Shown here: positions 16,836 through 24,836 of the stretch, in pieces
Numbering within the stretch: position 1 is the stretch's first letter
How the letters are laid out: every line of letters starts with the position of its first letter
Assembly (NCBI GenBank): GCA_002299125.1
Contig: DBNU01000125.1
Coordinates: 1 to 29,182, forward strand
Reading direction: 5' to 3'
Source: Proteobacteria bacterium UBA664
GTDB lineage: Bacteria; Pseudomonadota; Gammaproteobacteria; UBA7966
Length of the DNA: 29,182 bases
Notes under the pieces: generated by a model
Seen by the model: the letters and a program-made list of their open reading frames with translations, nothing else
Databases searched by the model: none
What the model was told of the DNA's origin: nothing
Made by a program: the position numbers and the translations under genes

Positions 16836-17816
16836 ATGTCGCGACGACTCGGTGTGGTGATGGACCCGATTGCAGGGATCAGTGTGGCCAAGGACACCAC
16901 GCTGGCCATGCTGCTCGCGGCCCGGCGCTGCGGCTGGTCCCTGTGGTACATGGAACAGTCGGATCTCTGCCTGCGCGACGGTGCGGCCCTGGGCCTGATG
17001 GCGCCGCTCGAGGTTCAGGACGACCCGACGCGCTGGTTCAGCCTCGGGGCCGCCTCCGTGCAACCGCTCGGCGCGCTCGATTTCATCCTGATGCGCAAGG
17101 ATCCGCCCTTCGACACGGAATACGTCCACGCCACCCAGGTGCTGGAGCTTGCCGAGGCCCAGGGGGCGACGGTGGCGAACCGCCCGGCAGCCCTGCGCGA
17201 CGTGAGCGAGAAACTCGCGCTCGGCCTGTTTCCGGAGTTCGCCCCACCTACGCTGGTCAGCGCGCGTCATGAGCGTCTGCTGGCCTTCCTGGAGGAGTTC
17301 GGCGACATCGTGGTCAAACCGCTGGATGGCATGGGTGGGCGCTCGGTCTTCCGCATCCAGGCCGGTGACGGCAATCGCAACGTGATCCTGGAGACCCTCA
17401 CGGGCGGCGAACGACGCATGGTGATGGCCCAGCGCTATCTGCCCGAGATCGTCGACGGGGATCGACGCGTGCTGGTGGTGGACGGCGAGCCCATCCCTTT
17501 CACCCTCGCGCGCATCCCCCAGCGGGGCGATCTGCGGGGCAATCTCGCCGCAGGGGGCCGGGGCGAGGTGCTGCCGATCACGCCCAGCGAGCGGCGGATC
17601 GCCGAGGCGCTCGGCCCGGAGTTGCGCCGTCGCGGGCTCTGGTTCGTGGGACTCGACGTCATCGGTGGCTGGCTCACGGAGGTGAATGTCACCAGTCCCA
17701 CCTGCGCACGCGAGATCGAGGCCGCGACCGGGCTCGACATCGTCGGTCGTTTCCTCGGTGCCATCGAGGCCCACCGGACGACGCAGCGCGTTCTTCCGCG
17801 GGCGCAGACACCGTGA
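16836..17816 (+). CDS. gshB: Glutathione synthetase
   Basis: A 326-residue ATP-grasp ligase that joins gamma-glutamylcysteine and glycine. Nearly every block of the E. coli enzyme is recognisable: VVMDPIAGISVAKDTTLAML, ILMRKDPPFDTEY, KPLDGMGGRSVFR, RVLVVDGEPIPFTLARIPQ, RGNLAAGGRGE, and VTSPTCAREIEA. The ATG at 16836 has a purine-rich site (ggaagaggg) upstream and gives the expected N-terminus; a second ATG eight codons on is less likely. It is followed by the tonB-type gene with a four-base GTGA overlap, the same order as in Pseudomonas. Confidence 0.97.
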   Translation: MSRRLGVVMDPIAGISVAKDTTLAMLLAARRCGWSLWYMEQSDLCLRDGAALGLMAPLEVQDDPTRWFSLGAASVQPLGALDFILMRKDPPFDTEYVHATQVLELAEAQGATVANRPAALRDVSEKLALGLFPEFAPPTLVSARHERLLAFLEEFGDIVVKPLDGMGGRSVFRIQAGDGNRNVILETLTGGERRMVMAQRYLPEIVDGDRRVLVVDGEPIPFTLARIPQRGDLRGNLAAGGRGEVLPITPSERRIAEALGPELRRRGLWFVGLDVIGGWLTEVNVTSPTCAREIEAATGLDIVGRFLGAIEAHRTTQRVLPRAQTP

Positions 17817-18970
17817 CCCAGTTCGTCGCGACGCTGCCGCTGGCCGGCGGCATGGCGCCATCCGCGGTGGTCACGCCCTCCGATCGCCTCGCGCTTACCT
17901 TCGTCGTCGCGCTCCTGATGCACGGCGCGCTCATCCTCGGCGTCAGCTTCGTGGCCCCGGAGCGGGTGCCACCGGAGTACCTGGATGTCATCCTGGTACA
18001 GCAGGCCGACCCGCATTCGAACCCCGAGGCCAGGCAACTCGCACAGGCGCATGCGGCGGGCGGTGGGGAGGAGGCTCAGGCCCTTACGCCGAGTGCGCCC
18101 TTCGAGGCCTTGCAGCCGGCACCCACGCCGGAAGTGGTCAGCGCCCCACCGCCGGCACCGCCGCCCCTGGCCCCGGTTCAGCCGGAACCCGTAGCACCGC
18201 CCCCGGAGTTGCGGCAGCCCGCAGTAGCCCCTGCCCCAGAGCCGCTCCCGGAGCCTGCCCCGGAGGCGCCGGCACCGCCGACCGAGGCGGCTGCGGAACC
18301 CGCGCCCGCCGAAGCCGCTGCGCCGCCACCACCGGTGCTCACCACCGAGGCACCGGCCAGGGAAGCGGCGGCCAGATCGCGCGCCGACAGCCGCCGCGAA
18401 CCGGCCGGGCGCAAGGAGGCCAAGGCCGCAAAGACGAGCGCAGCCGAGTCCCCGGCGAAACCGCCCGACGAACCCGTCCCGGTCGCGGAGGCAGCCGCCC
18501 CGGCGGCCCCCGCACCCTCTCCCAGTGCCGCCACGCTCATCAGCCAGAGCTTTGCCACGGCGGGCCTCAACGCCGAGATCCAGCAGAAGCTGGAATCCCG
18601 CGCCGAGCGTCCGCGCCGCAAGTTCATCTCGGCCAACACCCGCGAGTACAAGTACGCCGCCTACATGGAGGCGTGGCGCGCCAAGGTCGAGCGGGTCGGC
18701 AACCTGAATTATCCGGAGAAGGCGCGCGAGAAGGGGCTGTCCGGGGCGCTCATCCTGGACGTGGCCCTGCGCCCGGACGGCACGGTGGAGGACATCATCG
18801 TGCGCAAGAGCTCCGGGCATCGGGAGCTGGACGATGCCGCCGTGCGCATCGTGGAACTAGCCGCCCCCTTCGCCCCCTTCCCGCGCGATTTTCTCGACGA
18901 AGTAGACGTGCTGCACGTCACGCGCACCTGGCAGTTCATGAACAACTATCGCTTCTCCTCCGGGCGCTGA
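17813..18970 (+). CDS. TonB-family energy transducer
   Basis: A 385-residue protein with a cytoplasmic N-terminus, a single membrane anchor at about 26-47 (LALTFVVALLMHGALILGV), a long proline/alanine/glutamate-rich spacer (about residues 95-250) and a TonB C-terminal domain ending in GALILDVALRPDGTVEDI. The family passes energy from the ExbB/ExbD motor to outer-membrane receptors. In Pseudomonas the tonB3 gene in this position is needed for twitching motility, so a link to type IV pili is possible; that is known for the relative, not shown here. No exbB/exbD lies nearby. Start is GTG at 17813, overlapping the gshB stop. Confidence 0.92.
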   Translation: MTQFVATLPLAGGMAPSAVVTPSDRLALTFVVALLMHGALILGVSFVAPERVPPEYLDVILVQQADPHSNPEARQLAQAHAAGGGEEAQALTPSAPFEALQPAPTPEVVSAPPPAPPPLAPVQPEPVAPPPELRQPAVAPAPEPLPEPAPEAPAPPTEAAAEPAPAEAAAPPPPVLTTEAPAREAAARSRADSRREPAGRKEAKAAKTSAAESPAKPPDEPVPVAEAAAPAAPAPSPSAATLISQSFATAGLNAEIQQKLESRAERPRRKFISANTREYKYAAYMEAWRAKVERVGNLNYPEKAREKGLSGALILDVALRPDGTVEDIIVRKSSGHRELDDAAVRIVELAAPFAPFPRDFLDEVDVLHVTRTWQFMNNYRFSSGR

Positions 18971-18987
18971 GGGCATTCGAGGCCCCC

Positions 18988-19091
18988 CGTCATCCCTGCG
19001 CCCCTCGTCATCCCTGCGCCCCCCGTCATCCCCGCGCAGGCGGGGATCCAGTGTCATCACGCCGTTGCTGCGGAAGGACTGGATCCCCCGC
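18988..19091. repeat. Intergenic palindromic repeat with 18-bp tandem units
   Basis: Two 18-base units beginning cgtcatccctgcgccc (18988-19005, 19006-19023) lead into cgtcatccccgcg at 19024, which forms a hairpin with gcggggatcc. The arm gcggggatccagt (19040-19052) is then answered by actggatcccccgc (19078-19091), its complement with one extra C. This cgtcatcccc-gcggggatcc type of element is widespread between genes in many bacteria. It lies between tonB and yqgE and may end or attenuate transcription. Confidence 0.8.
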
Positions 19092-19209
19092 CATTCGCGC
19101 AGAAACGACTTCTGTCTCTCATGCGCCGGTGGATAAATGCGCCGCGCGTCCGGCAGCGCTCGTTACGCACCTTGCCCGCGCGGCCCGGGCTTCCGATACT
19201 CGAGTGCCT

Positions 19210-19770
19210 ATGCGCGGCCTGAATCTCACCAACCACCTCCTCATCGCCATGCCCGGCCTGGCCGATCCCAACTTCCATCACACCGTGACCTACGTGTGTG
19301 CGCATGGGGAGGAGGGGGCGCTCGGGATCGTCATCAATCGCCCGCTCGACATCCCGCTGGAGCAGGTCTTCGCGCAGATGCAGATCGGCTGTGAGCAGCC
19401 GGCGATCAATCGTCTGCCCGTGTTCAGCGGTGGCCCGGTGCAGCGGGATCGCGGCTTCGTGCTGCACCGGCCGGCCGGGCAGTGGGCGTCCATGCTGCGC
19501 ATCAACGACAGCATCGGGCTCGCCACTTCGCGCGACATCCTCGAGGCCCTGGCCAGCGGTAGCGGGCCTGAGGACGTCCTCATCGCCCTCGGCTATGCCG
19601 GCTGGGACGCCGGTCAACTGGAGCGCGAGATGGCCGAGAACGCTTGGCTGTCCACGCCGGCGACGCTCGAGATCCTGTTCGAAGTCCCACCCGAGCGGCG
19701 CTGGCGTGCCGCGGCCGGCATGATGGGTATCGACCTCAGCCTGCTGTCCACGGACGTCGGTCACGCGTGA
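19210..19770 (+). CDS. yqgE: YqgE/AlgH family protein
   Basis: A 186-residue DUF179 protein. The signature start LTNHLLIAMPGLADPNFHHTVTYVCAHGEEGALGIVINRP is intact, as are the mid-protein GGPVQRDRGFVLH and the end block ENAWLSTPATLEILF. The biochemical function is unknown; algH was first described as an alginate regulator in Pseudomonas. The ATG at 19210 gives the canonical N-terminus, though its ribosome site is weak. The stop overlaps the ruvX start (GTGA), so the pair is translationally coupled. Its own promoter, if separate from tonB, must lie in or beside the repeat element upstream. Confidence 0.94.
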   Translation: MRGLNLTNHLLIAMPGLADPNFHHTVTYVCAHGEEGALGIVINRPLDIPLEQVFAQMQIGCEQPAINRLPVFSGGPVQRDRGFVLHRPAGQWASMLRINDSIGLATSRDILEALASGSGPEDVLIALGYAGWDAGQLEREMAENAWLSTPATLEILFEVPPERRWRAAAGMMGIDLSLLSTDVGHA

Positions 19771-20198
19771 GCACCGGGCTCTCGGTCCTCGGATTCGATG
19801 TCGGGCAGCGGCGGATCGGGGTAGCGGTGGGCCAGTCCGTCTCGGGGACCGCAAGCCCGGTCACGGTGCTGACCCGGACCGGCCCCGACTTCGACTGGCC
19901 ACGCATCGACGCACTGGTCGCTGACTGGGGCCCGCAGGCCTTCGTGCTCGGCTGGCCCACCCTGGCCGACGGCGGCATCCATCCCCTGGCCGCCGACATC
20001 GATGCCCTCGCGGCCGGTCTGACCGCGCGCTACCGCCTGCCGGTGCACCGCATCGATGAGCGCCTGAGCACGCACGCGGCAGCGGCGCACCCGCTGCATG
20101 CCCGGCGCCGACCACGACCGGGGCGGCGCACGCACGTTGACGACCTCGCCGCGCAACTCATCGTCGAGAGCTGGCTGCGCGGGCTCCCACGGCGCTGA
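19767..20198 (+). CDS. ruvX: RuvX/YqgF Holliday-junction resolvase-like nuclease
   Basis: A 143-residue RNase H-fold protein. The three acidic motifs of the family are present: the D in GFDVGQRRIGVAVG near the N-terminus, the E in RIDERLST, and the D in VDDLAAQLIVESWL near the C-terminus. The family is described as a putative resolvase and, in E. coli, as acting in pre-16S rRNA 5' maturation. Start is GTG at 19767, overlapping the yqgE stop by four bases; the frame is open further upstream to 19644, but that is inside yqgE. In the order yqgE-ruvX-pyrR-pyrB typical of gammaproteobacteria. Confidence 0.93.
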   Translation: MSTGLSVLGFDVGQRRIGVAVGQSVSGTASPVTVLTRTGPDFDWPRIDALVADWGPQAFVLGWPTLADGGIHPLAADIDALAAGLTARYRLPVHRIDERLSTHAAAAHPLHARRRPRPGRRTHVDDLAAQLIVESWLRGLPRR

Positions 20199-20252
20199 AG
20201 CGGCGGTGCCAACGCCGTCGCGACCCGGTATGCTCGCGGCGCAACGAGAACC

Positions 20253-20259
20253 AAGGAGG
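20253..20259 (+). promoter_or_regulatory. Strong ribosome-binding site of pyrR
   Basis: A full AAGGAGG at 20253-20259, five bases before the GTG at 20265, fixes the pyrR start, for which no ATG is available nearby. A TATGCT at 20229-20234 could be a -10 element, but no good -35 is seen at the right distance. Confidence 0.8.
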
Positions 20260-20264
20260 CCCCA

Positions 20265-20792
20265 GTGCAGCAGGAAGGTCGCATCATCCAGGACGTGGTT
20301 CAGGTCGCGGGCCTGCTGGACCAGATGGCGGTGGAGATCGCGGAACGCGCACTGGCGTGCAACCGCTCTCCGCTGCACATGATCGGGGTACGCACCGGCG
20401 GTCTGTGGGTGGCCGCGGCCCTGCATCGGCGGCTTGGCCTTGCCAGCCCGCTCGGTGAACTCAACATTGCCTTCTATCGTGACGACTTCTCCCAGCTTGG
20501 GCTGCATCCGAGCGTCGCGCCGAGCAACCTGCCCTTCGACGTGGAGGGGGCGCACATCCTGCTCGTGGACGACATCCTCTACACCGGGCGCACGGTCAAG
20601 GCAGCCTTGAACGAAATCTTCGACTACGGCCGCCCGGCCAGCATCATACTGGCCGTGCTGCTCGATCGGGGGGGGCGTGAGCTACCAGTCGCCGCCGACA
20701 TCACCGGGGTCACCATGACCCTCAAGCCCGGCGAGCAGGCCAAGCTTACGGCAGCGGACGAACTCTCCCTGCGCCTGTTTCAGACCGCCTGA
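20265..20792 (+). CDS. pyrR: Bifunctional pyrimidine regulator/uracil phosphoribosyltransferase PyrR
   Basis: A 175-residue type I phosphoribosyltransferase. The PRPP-binding motif is VDDILYTGRTVKAAL, the N-terminal block is MIGVRTGGLWVAAAL, and SPLGELNIAFYRDDF is the PyrR-specific substrate loop region. In Bacillus it binds pyr leader RNA; in Pseudomonas it precedes pyrB and affects pyrimidine gene expression. The GTG start has a perfect AAGGAGG. Its stop overlaps the pyrB start by one base (20792), so the two are coupled. No obvious anti-anti-terminator stem was found in the 66-base upstream gap. Confidence 0.94.
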   Translation: MQQEGRIIQDVVQVAGLLDQMAVEIAERALACNRSPLHMIGVRTGGLWVAAALHRRLGLASPLGELNIAFYRDDFSQLGLHPSVAPSNLPFDVEGAHILLVDDILYTGRTVKAALNEIFDYGRPASIILAVLLDRGGRELPVAADITGVTMTLKPGEQAKLTAADELSLRLFQTA

Positions 20793-21754
20793 TGCGTGAA
20801 GTCGGCCGGCAGCCCCTGCGCCATTTCCTCGGCGTGGAGGGCCTCTCGCGCGAGACGCTGACGGAGATCCTCGATACCGCCGAAGGCTTCATGGCCTTCG
20901 GATCGCGCGCGGTGAAGAAGGTGCCGCTCCTGCGTGGCCGCACCATCGTGAATCTCTTCTTCGAGCCCTCCACGCGCACGCGCACTACCTTCGATCTGGC
21001 CGCCAAGCGCCTGTCGGCCGACGTGCTGAATCTGAACGTGGAGGCATCCTCCACGCGCAAGGGCGAATCGCTGCTCGATACCTTGTGGACCTTGCAGGCG
21101 ATGAATTGCGACATGTTCATCGTGCGCCACGGGCTCTCGGGTGCGGCGGCCTTCATCGCCGCGCATGTGGCCCCGGGGGTGCGGGTGATCAACGCCGGCG
21201 ATGGCCGGCATGAACACCCCACCCAGGCCATGCTCGACTGCGCCACCATCCGTCGCCACAAGGGGCGCTTCGAGGGGCTTTCGGTCGCCATCGTCGGCGA
21301 CATCGCGCATTCGCGGGTGGCGCGCTCCGGGATCCATGCGCTGCGCACACTCGGGGTAGAAGACCTGCGGGTGGTCGGACCGAAGACCCTGATCCCGGTC
21401 GGCATCGAGGAACTCGGGGTATCGGTCTATCACGTGCTCGAACGCGGGCTCGAGGGCGTGGACGTGATCTGCGGTCTGCGGCTGCAGCAGGAGCGGATGC
21501 AGGGGGCGCTGCTGCCGAGCGCGGCGGAATACTACCGCTGCTATGGGCTGACACCCGAGCGGGTGGCGCGCGCGAAGCCGGACGCCATCGTGCTGCACCC
21601 CGGCCCCATCAATCGCGGCGTGGAGATCGAATCGCAGGTGGCCGATGGGCCGCAGTCCACGATCCTCGAACAGGTCAACGTCGGCATCGCCGTGCGCATG
21701 GCGATCATGTCGCTCGCCATGGGCAGCCATGCCGGCGTGGCGGAGGACGCATGA
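20792..21754 (+). CDS. pyrB: Aspartate transcarbamoylase catalytic subunit
   Basis: A 320-residue enzyme that forms carbamoyl-aspartate from carbamoyl phosphate and aspartate. The carbamoyl-phosphate site is FEPSTRTRTTF with S60-T61-R62-T63, the mobile loop STRKGES carries K90, and HPTQ is at 142-145. No pyrI regulatory gene follows. Instead the next gene is a PyrC-like protein without catalytic residues, the arrangement of Pseudomonas-type class A ATCase, in which PyrB and PyrC' assemble into a dodecamer. The start and stop overlap neighbouring genes (pyrR by one base, pyrC by four). Confidence 0.97.
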   Translation: MREVGRQPLRHFLGVEGLSRETLTEILDTAEGFMAFGSRAVKKVPLLRGRTIVNLFFEPSTRTRTTFDLAAKRLSADVLNLNVEASSTRKGESLLDTLWTLQAMNCDMFIVRHGLSGAAAFIAAHVAPGVRVINAGDGRHEHPTQAMLDCATIRRHKGRFEGLSVAIVGDIAHSRVARSGIHALRTLGVEDLRVVGPKTLIPVGIEELGVSVYHVLERGLEGVDVICGLRLQQERMQGALLPSAAEYYRCYGLTPERVARAKPDAIVLHPGPINRGVEIESQVADGPQSTILEQVNVGIAVRMAIMSLAMGSHAGVAEDA

Positions 21755-23031
21755 ACCGGGTCATCTCCATTCGCGGCGGGCGTGTCGTCGATCCTGCCAA
21801 CGGCATCGATCGGCTGCTGGACCTGCATCTGGTCGATGGGCGTATCGCGTCCCTGGGCGCGGCCCCTGCCGGTGCCGGTGGTGCCGAGGAGATCGACGCC
21901 AGTGGTTGTCTGGTGATCCCCGGCGTGGTGGATCTCTCGGTGCGTACCTGCGAGCCAGGCGCGGAACACAAGGCGACCATCGCGAGTGAACTGGCGGCGG
22001 CGGCCCGCGCAGGGGTCACCACCATCTGCATCCCGCCCGACACCCGCCCCATCCTCGACACCCCGGCCGTGGTGGAACTCATCCACGCCCGCACCGAGGC
22101 CGCGGCCCTGGCGCGGGTCGTGTGTCTGGGGGCGCTCACGCGCAAGCTCGAGGGGGCGGTGCTGGCCGAGATGGCGGCACTGGCGCACATCGGTTGCGTC
22201 GGCGTCTCGAATGCGCGTGCGCCGATCGAGAACACGGCCGTACAGCGCCGGGCCTTCGAGTACGCGGCCAATTTCGGACTGACCGTGTTCATTCAGGCGG
22301 AGGACCCGTGGCTGGCGGCGGAGGGGGCGGCCCACGAAGGGCCCGTGGCCACGCGCCTCGGCATCCCCGGCATCCCCGAGACGGCCGAGACCATCGCGCT
22401 CGCGCGCGCCCTTCTGCTCATCGAACAGACCGGTGTACGTGCCCACTTCGGTCGCCTGTCCACGGCACAGGGTGTGCGGCTGGTGACCGCGGCGCGGCGA
22501 CGTGGTCTGCGTGTGACGAGCGACGTGTCCCTGCAACACCTGGAACTCACCGAGCACGACCTCGAAGGCTACTGCGTCAACTGCCATCTGCGCCCACCGC
22601 TGCGCAGCCGGGCCGATCGCGATGCATTGCGGCGTGGGGTGGCGCGCGGCCTCATCGACGCCATCTGCTCCGACCACGAACCGCAGGATCGCGACGCCAA
22701 GGCGGCGCCCTTCGCGGCCAGCGAGCCAGGTGCCTCGGCACTGGAGACACTCCTCCCGCTCACCCTGTCGCTGGTCCGGGAGGGCGTACTGCCGCTCGGC
22801 ATGGCGGTCGCCGCGCTCACCTCCCGCCCGGCCGGCATCCTCGGGTTGCCGGTCGGCCATCTGGGGGTCGGTGCCCCGGCCGATGTCTGCGTCTTTGACC
22901 CGGCCGTCGAGTGGGTGGTCAGTGCCGCATCGCTCGTCAGCAATGGCAAGAACTCACCCTTCCTCGGGCAGACGGTCACGGGGGCCGTGCGCACCACCCT
23001 GCTCGGCGGGCGGGTGGTGTACCAATCCTGA
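21751..23031 (+). CDS. pyrC: Non-catalytic dihydroorotase homologue PyrC' (ATCase partner)
   Basis: A 426-residue amidohydrolase-fold protein with full type I dihydroorotase length, but without the metal site. Where active enzymes have HVHLREPG, it reads SVRTCEPG, with S63 and R65 in place of both histidines. The bridging lysine/aspartate position falls in GVSNARAP, the next metal histidine is replaced by Q182 in FIQAED, and the following one by R235 in GRLST. Only D308 in CSDHEP is kept. This is the pattern of Pseudomonas PyrC', which holds ATCase together rather than hydrolysing dihydroorotate. An active dihydroorotase must be encoded elsewhere. Start ATGA overlaps the pyrB stop. Confidence 0.93.
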   Translation: MNRVISIRGGRVVDPANGIDRLLDLHLVDGRIASLGAAPAGAGGAEEIDASGCLVIPGVVDLSVRTCEPGAEHKATIASELAAAARAGVTTICIPPDTRPILDTPAVVELIHARTEAAALARVVCLGALTRKLEGAVLAEMAALAHIGCVGVSNARAPIENTAVQRRAFEYAANFGLTVFIQAEDPWLAAEGAAHEGPVATRLGIPGIPETAETIALARALLLIEQTGVRAHFGRLSTAQGVRLVTAARRRGLRVTSDVSLQHLELTEHDLEGYCVNCHLRPPLRSRADRDALRRGVARGLIDAICSDHEPQDRDAKAAPFAASEPGASALETLLPLTLSLVREGVLPLGMAVAALTSRPAGILGLPVGHLGVGAPADVCVFDPAVEWVVSAASLVSNGKNSPFLGQTVTGAVRTTLLGGRVVYQS

Positions 23032-23062
23032 GTCGCGAACACCTTTCGGAGTGCTGACAGCG

Positions 23063-23950
23063 ATGGGGTACTGGCGGGGCGAGCGGGCGTCGATACATCT
23101 GGAGGATGCGGAGGTGCTTGCACATGAGGCCTTCGCCGGCGAGCAGTATGTGCTCAGCCTGCGAGCACCCGAAACCGCGCGTCGGGCGCTGGCGGGCCAG
23201 TTCGTGCACCTCACTTGCGGGCCCGGCCTGCCCATGCGGCGGCCGCTGTCGCTGATGCGCGTGCAGCCGGAGTCCGGCAGCATCGAGCTACTCTACAAGG
23301 TGCATGGTGAGGGCACCGCACTCTTGGCGGGCCGCCGCCCGGGTGAGCGCCTTTCGCTGCTCGGCCCCATCGGCAGGCCGTTCCGCCAGGATGGCTATCG
23401 CCGCCTGCCGCTGCTCATCGGCGGTGGCGTGGGCATCCCGCCCATGATCTTCCTGGCCGAACACCTGCGCCGGACCGCCCGCCACCTCAATCCGCTGGTG
23501 CTGATGGGCAGCGAAATCCCCTTCCCCTTCACGCCCCGACCCTCCACGCGCCTCGTGCCCGGTTTGCCGGCGGAGGCCATCGCTGCCATGCCTCTGCTCG
23601 AGGACTGGGGGATCGCGAGCCGACTGGCCTCGCGCCAGGGTTTCCCCGGCTGCTTCGATGGCTTCGTCACCGATCTCGCCCGAGCGTGGCTCGGCGCGCT
23701 CGCTCCCGCCGCCCGGACAGAGGTCGAGATCTACGCCTGCGGACCGACGCCGATGCTGCGGGCCGTGCAGGCGCTGGCGGCCGAGTTCGACCTGCCCGCT
23801 GAACTCTCGCTGGAGGAACACATGGCCTGTGCCGTCGGCGGCTGCGCCGGCTGCACCGTGCTCATCGAGGAGGAAGGCCGACGGGCCATGCGGCGCGTCT
23901 GCGTGGACGGCCCGGTGTTCGCGGCGCAGACGGTGGTATTCCAGGGCTAG
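23063..23950 (+). CDS. pyrK: PyrK-like iron-sulfur flavoprotein (dihydroorotate dehydrogenase electron-transfer subunit)
   Basis: A 295-residue protein of the ferredoxin-reductase family. The FAD motif reads RPLS at 60-63, the nucleotide-binding GGGVGIPPM is at 120-128, and the C-terminal [2Fe-2S] cluster ligands are C256, C261, C264 and C280 (C-x4-C-x2-C-x15-C), followed by DGPVF. In class 1B dihydroorotate dehydrogenase PyrK passes electrons from PyrD to NAD. No pyrD is in the window. The ATG at 23063 has no strong ribosome site; GTG at 23051 is an in-frame alternative. It lies 31 bases after pyrC', so it is likely co-transcribed. Confidence 0.88.
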   Translation: MGYWRGERASIHLEDAEVLAHEAFAGEQYVLSLRAPETARRALAGQFVHLTCGPGLPMRRPLSLMRVQPESGSIELLYKVHGEGTALLAGRRPGERLSLLGPIGRPFRQDGYRRLPLLIGGGVGIPPMIFLAEHLRRTARHLNPLVLMGSEIPFPFTPRPSTRLVPGLPAEAIAAMPLLEDWGIASRLASRQGFPGCFDGFVTDLARAWLGALAPAARTEVEIYACGPTPMLRAVQALAAEFDLPAELSLEEHMACAVGGCAGCTVLIEEEGRRAMRRVCVDGPVFAAQTVVFQG

Positions 23951-23997
23951 CGCGGGCGGGGTGAGGTGTCTAGGCTTCCCGCGAGCGGTGGTAAGGC

Positions 23998-24021
23998 GGT
24001 GGATTCGGTGGATTCGGTGTA
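23998..24021. repeat. Short 9-bp tandem repeat upstream of the accessory cassette
   Basis: ggtggattc occurs at 23998-24006 and 24007-24015, and a degraded third copy follows. It lies in the 130-base gap between pyrK and the TIGR04255-like gene. No function is evident; it may mark a junction. Confidence 0.55.
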
Positions 24022-24080
24022 GTTCGCCGAGCCCGGCGCGTCGTCCCGCTCGTTTACTGATTGAGGCTGCAAGACCGACC

Positions 24081-24836
24081 ATGACACCGTCGCTGCCCAG
24101 GCGTCTGTCCCGCGAGCCGCTGGTCGAGGCGATCTGGGAGATGCGGTTCGACAGTGCGCAAGGCGCGCCGCTGGGCGATCTGCTGCCCGGCATCCTGTAC
24201 CAGGAGTTCCGCGACGTCTTTCCGAATGTGGTGCGCCTGCCCGCTGCGGACATTCCGCGTCCCATCGTCACGCAGGACGAGCGTCTGCGCTATGCACCGA
24301 CGCTTCGCTTCGAAGGCGGACCGGGTGAGCATGCTGCTCTCGCGCTTCAGGTCGGTGAGCGCGTCGTCAGCCTCAATTGCCGCCGCCCCTACCTCGGCTG
24401 GGCAGTGTTTCGGCAGCGGATCGCGGATGTGGTGCGGTATCTGCCCGGCCTCGGCCTGCTTGATCGGCCGGAGCGGTTTTCGCTGCGCTACCTCGACCTG
24501 GTCGACCTGAATCCCCAGCCGTCCCTGGCGGGGTTGGCGACCACACTGCGGCTGGCCGATCTGGACCTGACGCAGCGCCCGGTCCAGATGCGCACGGAGT
24601 TGGACGACGAAGGCCTGGTCTCGATCATCCAGGTCGCCAGCGCCGCCGAGGCAAGGTTGGAGGGGGCCGTGGTAAGGGGAGTACTGATCGACATCGACGT
24701 GATCTGCGCCGATGTCGAGGGCTTCTGGAGCGCGTTCGAGGAGCGTCTGGAGCGCGTACATGACCGATCCAAACGGTTGTTCTTCAGCCTGCTTGCGCCG
24801 GAGACGATTGATCGACTGGGGCCGGTCTACGAATGA
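24081..24836 (+). CDS. TIGR04255-like family protein
   Basis: A 251-residue protein. The start PLVEAIWEMRF and the later RFSLRYLDLVDL resemble the TIGR04255 family, a sporadically distributed group with no known activity; this match is from memory and needs a profile search. Further blocks are VISLNCRRPYLGW-like (VVSLNCRRPYLGWAVF) and VLIDIDVICADVEGFWSAFE. The C-terminus has a helix with ERVHDRSKRLFFSLL and ends with the LGPVYE stop region. There is no signal peptide or membrane segment. The ATG at 24081 gives a basic N-terminus; the ribosome site is weak. The stop overlaps the next start (ATGA), so the two genes are coupled. Confidence 0.8.
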   Translation: MTPSLPRRLSREPLVEAIWEMRFDSAQGAPLGDLLPGILYQEFRDVFPNVVRLPAADIPRPIVTQDERLRYAPTLRFEGGPGEHAALALQVGERVVSLNCRRPYLGWAVFRQRIADVVRYLPGLGLLDRPERFSLRYLDLVDLNPQPSLAGLATTLRLADLDLTQRPVQMRTELDDEGLVSIIQVASAAEARLEGAVVRGVLIDIDVICADVEGFWSAFEERLERVHDRSKRLFFSLLAPETIDRLGPVYE

